From CAZTLE01 sp964614415 (GTDB taxonomy: Bacteria; Bacteroidota; Bacteroidia; Flavobacteriales; Flavobacteriaceae), in the NCBI GenBank assembly GCA_964614415.1, contig CAZTLE010000097.1, positions 1 through 14,988 on the forward strand: a DNA stretch of 14,988 nt, in the 5' to 3' direction. Positions 7,666 to 14,292 of the stretch are shown piece after piece (position 1 is the stretch's first letter; each line of letters opens with the position of its first letter). The notes below the pieces were generated by a model that had not been told where the DNA came from, ran no database searches, and was given only the letters and a program-made list of their open reading frames with translations. Position numbers and translations under genes: made by a program.

Positions 7666-7714
7666 TAAATCTATGGAGTGAATAAGAAGATGCCTATACG
7701 TAGATGTACGTAAT
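7666..7714 (-). promoter_or_regulatory. Promoter and TACGT-repeat operator of the DUF4157 gene
   Basis: A -7 box TAGATTTA (7673-7666, seven of eight consensus bases) lies 36 bp before the ATG at 7629. Two TACGTA elements at 7697-7702 and 7707-7712 have a 10-bp period. The gap from the repeats to the -7 box is 23 nt, identical to the MACPF promoter, and GAAGAT (plus strand, 7686-7691) is at the same offset in both. Over 49 aligned positions without gaps, 29 are identical by my count, concentrated in these blocks. Confidence 0.6.
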
Positions 7715-7781
7715 TATTTGATATTTAGCAGGTATGGAAATTCAGACCTGGTAAGTTGCCCAGGAAAGTAGCTCCAAGCAG

Positions 7782-7823
7782 AAAAGGTCGGGAGCCGGCA
7801 ATGCAGAATGCCTATCCCAACCT
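7782..7823 (-). terminator. Hairpin terminator after the Lcl-like lipoprotein gene
   Basis: On the minus strand, AGGTTGGGA (7823-7815) pairs with TCCCGACCT (7793-7785) through nine pairs including one wobble. An inner GGCA/TGCC stem adds to it, and a TTTT tract follows. It begins 22 bp beyond the stop codon at 7846. Confidence 0.7.
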
Positions 7824-7845
7824 TATCGTGTTTATCTTGCCGATA

Positions 7846-8769
7846 CTAGAAGTCCCGTATGGCTCGGTGACGGGTTAGATCGTATTTCCACAGCGGCCAG
7901 GAACCGCCTGTATTAAAGTCAAAGACCATGAATTGTCTGATGTTGGTTGTTGATTGTGTCGAACTGGAAAGAATGGAAGTGTCTATATCTCCCAGTCCCT
8001 GGCTATGCAGGTTCTGATATACCAGTTGCAGTTCATCTATTGAAGGCAAGTACCAATCGGTAAATCCATTGAAGACCAGATCATCGCAATTTTTCGCTGC
8101 CACATCTCCCAGGGCCTGAACCACCTCTGTACACTGAGATGGATTGTTATAGTAGTTGATTGCATCGTGGAAATCAAGGATTATCCGGGTGTTATTTGCT
8201 CCTTTGCCTACACCGCTTTCGGTTCCGGTTACGTTGCCGTTGGGACAACCCCATTGTGACTGGAATTCGGTCGATACCGGTGCAATCTCCATACCGTGCA
8301 ATCCGTCGGCGTCAACGGCAAATACAATACCTCCGCCAGGTCCGGTATCACCAACGGCATAAGTTTGTAATTCGAGGGTTGTAAAGGAAACTTCTTCTCC
8401 GTACGAGGTACCCTCACTATTCGTGGCATAGGCTCTAAGGTAGTAGGTAGTGGTAGGAGCGAGGCCGGTAATATCGGCTACAAAAGATCCTAACCCAACG
8501 CCGTTGAAAGTTCGGGAATCGGATGTTGTAGGGCTGGGGTTGGTACTCCAAACCACACCGCGCTCGGTAATTTCGAAACCGCCATCATCGGTAATGGTAC
8601 CTCCACTACTGGCTTCTCCGGAAGTTACGTTGGACACAGTAGCCGTAGAAAGAACTGCTGTCCCCATCATTGGTTCTTCGGTATCGTCGCTGGTGTTAGT
8701 ACATGAACTGTTTACTAAGCTAAATGCCCCGATAAGGCTAAACAAAAGCAATGCTTTTTTCATCTTCAT
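7846..8769 (-). CDS. Surface lipoprotein: FN3-like domain plus Lcl/DUF1566-like domain
   Basis: The preferred start is ATG 8769-8767 (307 residues). The longer frame back to 8853 adds 28 residues ahead of a clear signal (KMKKALLLFSLIGAFSLVNSSC), so the long start is unlikely. The Cys after NSS is the probable lipidation site, though the lipobox is weak. Next comes a fibronectin-III-like or Bacteroidota surface repeat (TATVSNVTSGEASSGGTI, then GVVWSTNPSPT, then TYYLRAYATNSEGTSYGE). The C-terminal half is Lcl/DUF1566-like: GPGGGIVFAVDADGLHG, GMEIAP and FTDWYLPSIDELQLVYQNL, ending RHRAIRDF. This C-terminal domain resembles one found in Legionella collagen-like proteins and many Bacteroidota lipoproteins, where it is implicated in adhesion and carbohydrate binding. 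The likely location is the outer membrane surface. It is monocistronic with a terminator at 7782-7823. Confidence 0.82.
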   Translation of the reverse strand: MKMKKALLLFSLIGAFSLVNSSCTNTSDDTEEPMMGTAVLSTATVSNVTSGEASSGGTITDDGGFEITERGVVWSTNPSPTTSDSRTFNGVGLGSFVADITGLAPTTTYYLRAYATNSEGTSYGEEVSFTTLELQTYAVGDTGPGGGIVFAVDADGLHGMEIAPVSTEFQSQWGCPNGNVTGTESGVGKGANNTRIILDFHDAINYYNNPSQCTEVVQALGDVAAKNCDDLVFNGFTDWYLPSIDELQLVYQNLHSQGLGDIDTSILSSSTQSTTNIRQFMVFDFNTGGSWPLWKYDLTRHRAIRDF

Positions 8770-8960
8770 TATTGATTTTGGTGTTGAACAATTGTAGTAT
8801 GTATCTATAGATTCTATTTCGTTTGTTTTCTTACCCCGACTAAAAATAACCACCGGAGGCTGAAGCCTTCAGTTAGTTGTTTGGTATAGAGAATTACAAT
8901 CTGTCGATTGCAGTGGGAGGGTGGTGCGAATATAGACAAATAAATGAAATGGGACGTCTT

Positions 8961-9410
8961 TTATCTGGAAAGACAATAGGCGATCAGTGCTTCAATGTCG
9001 GATTCTTCCAGAGTCTGCCCCCAGGAGTTTTGATGATACTCAATACCTGCGAGTCCGAGCTCAGAACTTTCGGATTTCCTGGTGATCTCCGCACCGGGTA
9101 ACGTAAGCCAATTGTGAAAAGTTATAGAATCAATATTGGCCAAGGCAGGACCCGTGGCCTTCTTGTACAACTTGTGGCAGGCAGCACAATTAGCATTGAA
9201 CAGTTGTTTTCCCTCAATGGCGTCTCCTGTCAGGGCGGGACCCACGGTACCACAAAACAGTACTGGGACCGGAGTAGTGCAGGTAGTTGCGGACTCGTTT
9301 ACCGAATTAGCCAAGAATCCCAGGGCGCTGGTTACAATAAAAAACAGGAAAACGACCAGAACAAATCTCTTTGTGAAGTGCCTAATTACCTCTGAGTTAT
9401 TGGTTGCCAT
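8961..9410 (-). CDS. Membrane-anchored monohaem c-type cytochrome lacking an axial Met
   Basis: 149 residues. A TM/signal anchor lies at 16-36. The haem attachment site is C75-A-A-C78-H79. The expected cytochrome c fold follows: GKQLFNANCAACH, the GPAL segment, a FHNWL segment, and a C-terminal helix LEESDIEALIAYCL. In related Bacteroidota cytochromes the sixth ligand is a Met in a Y-H-x-M-P-type segment. Here that segment reads EYHQNSW, with Asn at the Met position, and the whole protein has no Met after residue 1. Haem would be five-coordinate, or ligated by another residue such as H126 or H99. Extra Cys residues at 44, 53 and 146 could form disulfides. It acts in the periplasm. Partner oxidoreductase genes are not adjacent. 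Confidence 0.85.
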   Translation of the reverse strand: MATNNSEVIRHFTKRFVLVVFLFFIVTSALGFLANSVNESATTCTTPVPVLFCGTVGPALTGDAIEGKQLFNANCAACHKLYKKATGPALANIDSITFHNWLTLPGAEITRKSESSELGLAGIEYHQNSWGQTLEESDIEALIAYCLSR

Positions 9411-9498
9411 AGTGGCCGTTGTTTGGTCTATTAAAGATACGGGATTTGGGGTGAATTAGGAAGCGAAAGTGGCTTAATGTATGGGTTGTTGTTAGGTA

Positions 9499-9546
9499 AT
9501 CTAGTTATTGAGTTACTGGGTTATTAAATTATTGAGTTATTTGGTT
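9499..9546. repeat. Second octamer word array (A[TA]TGGGTT-type)
   Basis: Six in-phase 8-bp words: atctagtt, attgagtt, actgggtt, attaaatt, attgagtt, atttggtt. They share the word family of 5701-5764, almost 4 kb away, and lie in the gap between the small membrane protein gene and the cytochrome gene (9411-9575). Confidence 0.75.
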
Positions 9547-9575
9547 ATTCGTACTATGAACTTGCCGTTTAACCA

Positions 9576-9839
9576 CTATATGTCAAACCCCGGGTAGTAG
9601 TGCCAAATCAGGAAAAGGAGTAAAGCCAGGAGCAGTAACCTAACCAGATATCCTACCCAAAAATTTCGACGTGCATATTTTTTTGACCGCAATTCGTTCA
9701 TAGGGGTTTGAGCCAGATTTGCCAGATAAAATACCATGGCTCCGAGCCATTGGGTACTTGTAACGGCTATATCATGTCCGGAGCTTATTTCAGGTTTACC
9801 ATGAATGTTTCGGTTTTTCGACTTGCTTTCTTTTTCCAC
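9576..9839 (-). CDS. Small single-pass membrane protein, unknown
   Basis: 87 residues from a GTG start at 9839-9837. No in-frame ATG precedes it, although the frame stays open upstream for about 36 codons to a TGA beside the assembly gap. The N-terminus is charged (KESKSKNRN), a weakly hydrophobic stretch covers about 31-43 (LGAMVFYLANLA), then a basic patch (RSKKYARRNFWVG), then a strong C-terminal TM helix at about 65-82 (VRLLLLALLLFLIW). Similar 70-90 residue proteins of unknown function are common in Flavobacteria. The start is uncertain, and no partner can be named. Confidence 0.55.
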   Translation of the reverse strand: MEKESKSKNRNIHGKPEISSGHDIAVTSTQWLGAMVFYLANLAQTPMNELRSKKYARRNFWVGYLVRLLLLALLLFLIWHYYPGFDI

Positions 9840-9910
9840 TTGCGATCTGAAATTATTTTGAACAAAATAGGCGGATGGTGAATTATTAGTCGTTTGAAAC
9901 CGATTGTTTG

Positions 9911-9958
9911 TTACGCGCGCTATACGCGTACCTCCGGATCAGGAGGTTNNNNNNNNNN
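9911..9958. other. Assembly gap (10 Ns) flanked by two adjacent hairpins
   Basis: Positions 9949-9958 are Ns, a scaffold join of unknown true size. Directly before it are two perfect inverted repeats: TACGCG with CGCGTA (7-nt loop, 9912-9930) and ACCTCC with GGAGGT (6-nt loop, 9930-9947). The strong structure may explain the break. Sequence on the two sides need not be truly adjacent. Confidence 0.85.
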
Positions 9959-9997
9959 AAAACCATATATTTTCTATGCAAATTCTGGGAAAGTGAT

Positions 9998-10471
9998 TTA
10001 CTCTAGTTGAGTAACTCCGGAAACGTGGGAAAGCACGGCCTTCCATATTCCGTCACGCTTCACAAGTACATTACTTGACTGATAGATAGTTTCCTGTCCG
10101 TCATTAATGATATGGCCCGTTCCGGCGATAATGGCCGTACCATTTTCCAGAATTTCAAGTCGTTTGATCTCATACCTAAAGGAATCGTGATCCATGGGAG
10201 CGGCTTTGATTCGTTCCAGTTGCCTGACCTTATCCGACCATTCCCCGTCATTGGTGATCATTTGAAAATCATCCCCAAGGATTCTGTCCAACAGCACTGT
10301 ATCCTGTTCTCTGTAGGCCTGAGGCCACTCCACTTCCTTTAAATAGCGCAGGGTTTCCAGTTCTTTTTCGGTGTTTAGCTCAGGCCCGTCATGCTCAGCG
10401 GTATGTTCCGTTTTGGAGTTGCAAGAAAGTAGTACAAAACCTGTTATTACCAATAATGCTATTCTTTTCAT
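9998..10471 (-). CDS. DUF4440/SnoaL-like (NTF2 fold) lipoprotein
   Basis: 157 residues. The lipoprotein signal MKRIALLVITGFVLLSC places the lipid on C17. The rest is a DUF4440-type NTF2 fold. The opening helix has EWPQAYREQDTVLLDRILGDDF, then 'QMITNDGEW', an acidic/basic helix, and the terminal strands GTAIIAGTGHI and YQSSNVLVKRDGIWKAVLSHVSG. These domains bind small ligands or act as simple enzymes or chaperone-like modules. Its start overlaps the stop of the membrane protein gene by four bases (ATGA), so the two are translationally coupled. It would be periplasmic or outer-membrane attached. Its downstream side borders the assembly gap. Confidence 0.82.
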   Translation of the reverse strand: MKRIALLVITGFVLLSCNSKTEHTAEHDGPELNTEKELETLRYLKEVEWPQAYREQDTVLLDRILGDDFQMITNDGEWSDKVRQLERIKAAPMDHDSFRYEIKRLEILENGTAIIAGTGHIINDGQETIYQSSNVLVKRDGIWKAVLSHVSGVTQLE

Positions 10472-10920
10472 TTCGCTTTTTTTGGTTTAAAAAGTAGTGA
10501 TATCCAGTAGGCAAGGAGTGAAGCGACAGCGACAATCCCAATGCCATAGCTATAACGCCAAAACCATTTCATAGCTGTCTGACCTCCCTGAAATGTTGCT
10601 TTTTCTGAAAAACTGAACGATAAGTTTCCGGCAAGCAAGTAGGAGATCGGAACCCATAAAATGGCCAGTATCAGGCTTATTTTAAGCAATACCGAAATAA
10701 ATCGAACAACAGTCCCTGCAGGCTTTCGCAATGGCCGTACGCCCCAATAAATAGCCAGTGGCAGAGAGATCATTCCTGCCCAGGTAATAAATGTCCCCAA
10801 AGGAATTGTATTGCTATCGTTCAGTGAAATTGTTAGCACGGGAGAACCGGTCATCAATAGAACTAACGTAACTAAGGTCACAAGCAGCGAACCATAAAAC
10901 CAAATTTGTCGTTTGTTCAT
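10468..10920 (-). CDS. Four-TM membrane protein, unknown
   Basis: I choose ATG 10920-10918 (150 residues: MNKRQIWFYG). The earlier in-frame ATG at 10938 overlaps a perfect -7 box (10936-10943), so it would lie upstream of the transcript start. Four hydrophobic segments cover about the whole length (WFYGSLLVTLVTLVLL; GTFITWAGMISLPLAIYWG; FISVLLKISLILAILWVPI; YGIGIVAVASLLAYWI), with a basic C-terminus. No family is recognised. It is coupled to the DUF4440 lipoprotein by a 4-bp overlap and may be its membrane partner. Confidence 0.7.
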   Translation of the reverse strand: MNKRQIWFYGSLLVTLVTLVLLMTGSPVLTISLNDSNTIPLGTFITWAGMISLPLAIYWGVRPLRKPAGTVVRFISVLLKISLILAILWVPISYLLAGNLSFSFSEKATFQGGQTAMKWFWRYSYGIGIVAVASLLAYWISLLFKPKKAK

Positions 10921-10935
10921 ATCAGGTTTAAAGCT

Positions 10936-10943
10936 CAAATTTA
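10936..10943 (-). promoter_or_regulatory. -7 box TAAATTTG of the 10920-9998 operon
   Basis: The minus strand has TAAATTTG, an exact match to the Bacteroidota TAnnTTTG element, 15 bp before ATG 10920. No clear TTTG -33 element is seen at the right distance. It decides the start of the membrane protein gene. Confidence 0.5.
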
Positions 10944-11005
10944 GAAAACTGATGTTAGAAGTGAGTTCCGATGGGATGGATTATGTACTTAGGATATGAG
11001 AAAAC

Positions 11006-12349
11006 TTATCGGGACTTGATTTCTTGAATGTCCTTAAGGTTTCTCTCTGCATTTCGCAAGTTTGGATGATCCTCCCCAACAGTGGCTTTGTAAAGATCAA
11101 TGGATTTCTCTAAAGAGGAAATCGCCTTGTCCCGGTCACCGCGATTGAAGTACATTATCGCTAAATTATTAAGAAGAGTTGCATGCTGAGGGTGTTGCTC
11201 TCCAAGGATGCTCATTGAAATATTTAAAGCTCTTTCTTGTAAACCAATACCCTCGTCAAATTGGCCCAGATTAATTGTTACATAAGCCAAATTAGAAAGT
11301 CTGGTTAAAATAATTGTGTGATTTTCGCCATAGTTGGACAAATCGATCTCAAGCGCCCGTTCCAGTAAATCCTTCGCGAGACTCAATTCTCCCAAACTGG
11401 AATAAACAAGACCCATATTGGAAAGATTGGTTGCTTCATTTGGATGGTTTTCACCCAGAGTATATCGATCAATCTCCCGAACTTTTTGAAATAATTCAAG
11501 GGCTTCTTCGTAGCGCTCCGTTTCCTGAAATACTGTCGCAAGATTGGACAGGTGACTCGAGTATACAGGATGATCACTACCGAAGACCTCTTGATCGATT
11601 TCCAAAGCCTTATTGATAAGTGATTCGGCATCACTATAATTTCCCATGGTTATACAAAGACTGCCCATGTTATTCAGGATAACCGACATTGAGGGCTGAT
11701 CATCGAATCGTTCTGAAAGACGCAGTGCGGTCTCATATTCTCTAAAAGCTTCGTCGAAAAGCCCAAGATCTCTCTTCAAAATGCCAAGCGCATTGTACAA
11801 GTTTACAAGCTCTGGAGTTTCCCCACGATCCTTCGTTTCTTCAATAAGGTTGGTAATAAGAGTTATTGCTTCGTCATAATTGCCTGCAGTAACAAGCTCT
11901 TCAACCTTTTTAAGCTCTTCGCTAATATCCTTGCGGCTAGCAGACAAGGCTAAGGATTGTAACTGCTCAAGCCTGGAAAAACCATCACGCAGATCCAGAT
12001 AAACAAAGACTTTTAATTCTTCAGGAATCAAGTCAGGGGTGCTGGAAGGAAGTAGTGCGGGAATTATCTTTTGATCCGTATCCCTCTCCTCAGCTATCGA
12101 CAATATCAGTCCCAATTCGGCCTTCGTTGATGAGTTGAGGTCATAATCTTTGCCAATGAGCACTATATAGTTTCTTGAATCGCGTATTGCATCAGAGATC
12201 GAATCTCGCCAGGACTGCCCAACCAGAAGCTCCCAGGAGTCGAACCATACCCTCAGACCTAAGTTTGACAAGCGGTTGGCAATTTGCTTGGCATAATCGC
12301 TATCCGACCTGCTATAAGAAATGAATATGTCGTACTTATAGTTACTCAT
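11006..12349 (-). CDS. TIR domain protein with kinesin-light-chain-type TPR repeats
   Basis: 447 residues. Residues 5-125 are a TIR domain: YDIFISYSRSDSDYAKQIAN (strand A, box 1), RVWFDSWELLVGQSW (BB loop region), YIVLIGKDY, then a candidate catalytic Glu at E78 (STKAELGLIL), and the strand KIIPALLP. A linker helix follows (126-160). From about 180 to 440 there are at least six TPR motifs of the 42-residue kinesin-light-chain type (TPR_12), each with the pattern 'A..L..A.EI....G..HP....L.NLA..Y...G...EA'. TIR domains of this kind cleave NAD+ or form cyclic ADP-ribose signals, and TPRs sense partners. Its start overlaps the stop of the TIR gene at 12342 by 8 bp, so the two are coupled. Together they are a candidate immune or signalling pair. 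Confidence 0.88.
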   Translation of the reverse strand: MSNYKYDIFISYSRSDSDYAKQIANRLSNLGLRVWFDSWELLVGQSWRDSISDAIRDSRNYIVLIGKDYDLNSSTKAELGLILSIAEERDTDQKIIPALLPSSTPDLIPEELKVFVYLDLRDGFSRLEQLQSLALSASRKDISEELKKVEELVTAGNYDEAITLITNLIEETKDRGETPELVNLYNALGILKRDLGLFDEAFREYETALRLSERFDDQPSMSVILNNMGSLCITMGNYSDAESLINKALEIDQEVFGSDHPVYSSHLSNLATVFQETERYEEALELFQKVREIDRYTLGENHPNEATNLSNMGLVYSSLGELSLAKDLLERALEIDLSNYGENHTIILTRLSNLAYVTINLGQFDEGIGLQERALNISMSILGEQHPQHATLLNNLAIMYFNRGDRDKAISSLEKSIDLYKATVGEDHPNLRNAERNLKDIQEIKSR

Positions 12350-12935
12350 TCTTTCCTTTAATAAGGTGTTCTACAAGGATCATTTTTTGAATTTCAGATT
12401 TAACCGACATTTCAACAAGATGGCTTACCTCGTCCAACTCTCGTAATTTGCTCTCCAGCGCAGACCTTTCTATATCCTGGTTTGAAGAAATGAAACGTCT
12501 GCCAGGTTTTACCCCTTTGATGCCACAGCTTAATTCGTGAAATTTTCTTTTGTCATCAAGCCCTTTCCGAAAATCCACCCATGTCCGAAGTTCAAGAAAA
12601 TCAGTGACAAAACTTTCATCAGATTCAGGCAATAGTACCGGTATAACACGAAAATCTTTATTGCCAGCCTGTATATTAAGTGCTTTCTTTATTTCTTCAT
12701 CGAACCAACCTCTTGGTGTCTCTTTACCAATAAATACGGCACAGGTTTTTGCCATTTTCAACCCTTTACTCATTTCCTGTATAAAGGGTTCTCCAGGAAC
12801 AAGAATCCATCGATCAAGCCATACTTCAAACTTGTGTTCATCCGCTAGCTTATCGGCAAAGTCCTGCACGACATCGGCATCGTCGTGAGAGTGACTTAGA
12901 AAAACATCATATGTCTTTGATTCTTTCTTACTCAT
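12342..12935 (-). CDS. TIR domain protein
   Basis: 197 residues, soluble. Residues 8-130 are TIR: YDVFLSHSHDDADVVQDFAD (box 1), FEVWLDRWILVPGEPF (BB loop), CAVFIGKETP, GWFDEEIKKAL with E80/E81 as candidate NADase glutamate, RVIPVLLPES, and LRTWVDFRKG. The C-terminal 60 residues are charged and helical, with a likely coiled-coil (160-195), and may dimerise or bind the TIR-TPR partner. It is the first gene of a two-gene operon with the TIR-TPR protein (8-bp overlap). A possible -7 box, TAAATTTTG, lies at 12969-12961, about 30 bp before the start. Confidence 0.87.
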   Translation of the reverse strand: MSKKESKTYDVFLSHSHDDADVVQDFADKLADEHKFEVWLDRWILVPGEPFIQEMSKGLKMAKTCAVFIGKETPRGWFDEEIKKALNIQAGNKDFRVIPVLLPESDESFVTDFLELRTWVDFRKGLDDKRKFHELSCGIKGVKPGRRFISSNQDIERSALESKLRELDEVSHLVEMSVKSEIQKMILVEHLIKGKNE

Positions 12936-13269
12936 TTAAAGGTAGGTCAGCAGATACTTGCAAAATTTACCTCAGAAAGTGATTTTGTCAGGCATCCTCA
13001 CTTACAAATGATCGTTTAACGGGCTTTCAGGGACTTCCCTAAAGATAGTATATTTTGGTTATTCTCGCACTGCTAAAGTCTCCGGTCTTGTATTCTGAGT
13101 CATGGGTCTTCATACTTCCATCTTCCAACTCCCAGCTTTGATCCCCGGACTTCGATACATCAGACGACACTCTGAGAGTTTTGTCTGACACTTTCACAGT
13201 GAGTTTATCGAACTGTAGCCTACAGACTTCCATCTTCGCGGCTTCGGTCTCCCGGCTTCCAGCCCAGAA
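12936..13269. repeat. Intergenic region with 7-bp pyrimidine-rich words
   Basis: 334 bp between the muramidase and the TIR operon. About 13075-13262 is built of degenerate 7-bp words (plus strand agacttc, catcttc, gcggctt, cggtctc, ccggctt). ACTTCCATCTTC occurs at 13114-13125 and again at 13226-13237. A 64-residue minus-strand frame (13039-13233) passes through it, but I judge this spurious. The lower part, near 12961-12969, may hold the TIR promoter. I see no clear terminator for the muramidase gene. Confidence 0.6.
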
Positions 13270-14259
13270 TCAACCTCGTATCACCTTAAACTCTCTAAAC
13301 CATCGAGCCAGACTTTCATCGTAATGATGGGCAGCAAAGCCGGAACCGTTGTAGAATCGAGCTACCGTTTGGAAGTCGGTCACGGTGGGATTCGATTTGC
13401 TCACAACTGCGCGCACGCTCGATCGTCGCATGAGGAAGCGTGCGATAGAGGCTATCTGTTTCTCCATTGGGAAAGTATACAGTTCTTTGGCAGAGGAAGC
13501 GCCAATGTTATTAGCGTTGAATCCCATAATCTGCCCAAGACCAAAACTCATGGACTGATAGCGAAGTTCCGAAAGCGGTGTATTGGGATTTTGTTTGGAA
13601 AGCTTGGTCAACCAATGTTGCTCAAACCGCGGACGCACCACACCGGCCGATTCCTGCCGTATGATGGCCAGTATCCATTCCGGAAGGATAGTCCTGTTGT
13701 CTTCTGCTTGTATAGTCGCGCAGGCCTGTTCCACGGCCGATCCATACCGCTCATTGATCTGGCGACAGTTGAGTAGTTGCCTGTTGTGCAAGGCGTTAAG
13801 CTGGAAAATGGCCTCGTCAAAATCGCCACAGCTTACCTCGTTGTTGGCAATGGCTTCTTTGGCCACTTCGAGCATTTTTGTCAGCGTGGCAACGGTAAGT
13901 TTCACATCTGGAATAATCGTAATACGCCTTTTGGCTGTTTGCCAGGTGCATTCATAGGTTAGGACGCTTTTGGTAATACCCGGGCTGGAAATACCATGAT
14001 CGAATTCGAATTGTGCAAGTCCGCGGTTGGTGCCACGTCCAAAGTCACCATCTATGGCAAAGGCACCGGTAGACGAGGTGGAATATCCCAAAAAGATGAG
14101 TAATCGCTGAAAGGCCTGAATGGAGTTCTCTCCTGCCGAGCGGCGGTTGAGCGACAGATCACCTTGCTGCAATCTTTGGAGGTCTTCTTCCCAGTGAGGA
14201 ACTGTATTGGGAGGATTTATGATCTGTTTGATTTGTGGATCCTGAAGTAGTGCAATCAT
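13270..14259 (-). CDS. Peptidoglycan-binding N-acetylmuramidase (DUF3380-like)
   Basis: 329 residues, no signal peptide. Residues about 46-90 are a peptidoglycan-binding (PG_binding_1-like) module: IQAFQRLLIFLGYS, then AIDGDFGRGTNRGLAQFEFDHG. A helical spacer (about 100-190) follows. Residues about 190-325 match the N-acetylmuramidase family (DUF3380, PF11860): ILAIIRQESAG with predicted catalytic E203, FEQHWLTKL, and the family-typical FGLGQIMGFN at 239-248, then FYNGSGF. It would cleave glycan strands. Without a signal it needs lysis, a holin-like route or an injection system to reach peptidoglycan. The gene follows the membrane TIR gene by 33 bp and is probably cotranscribed. It could be a phage-type endolysin, or an injection-system cargo or lysis enzyme. 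Confidence 0.85.
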   Translation of the reverse strand: MIALLQDPQIKQIINPPNTVPHWEEDLQRLQQGDLSLNRRSAGENSIQAFQRLLIFLGYSTSSTGAFAIDGDFGRGTNRGLAQFEFDHGISSPGITKSVLTYECTWQTAKRRITIIPDVKLTVATLTKMLEVAKEAIANNEVSCGDFDEAIFQLNALHNRQLLNCRQINERYGSAVEQACATIQAEDNRTILPEWILAIIRQESAGVVRPRFEQHWLTKLSKQNPNTPLSELRYQSMSFGLGQIMGFNANNIGASSAKELYTFPMEKQIASIARFLMRRSSVRAVVSKSNPTVTDFQTVARFYNGSGFAAHHYDESLARWFREFKVIRG

Positions 14260-14292
14260 GATTTCTGTGTTTTTATTACAAATTAAATAGTA

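Noticed and set aside
8770..8853. 28-residue N-terminal extension of the lipoprotein
   Set aside because: It would bury the signal peptide behind a polar segment; ATG 8769 or 8763 gives a normal signal.
9930..9948. Possible 3' half of tRNA-Arg(CCG) beside the gap (CTCCGGATCAGGAGGTT)
   Set aside because: The string resembles an Arg anticodon arm, but the 5' stem (CGTAC) does not pair with TCAGG, no D arm lies upstream, and the rest is in the gap. A simple hairpin explains it.
11006..12935. Classical Thoeris system
   Set aside because: Neither gene has a SIR2, SLOG, Macro or other ThsA-like effector domain; both carry TIR domains.
13039..13233. 64-residue minus-strand open frame
   Set aside because: It overlaps the heptamer-word region, has no recognisable fold or start signal, and its sequence follows the repeated words.
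13324..13957. Plus-strand open frames of 124-150 residues
   Set aside because: They lie antisense to the muramidase, which has coherent domains, and show no family features.
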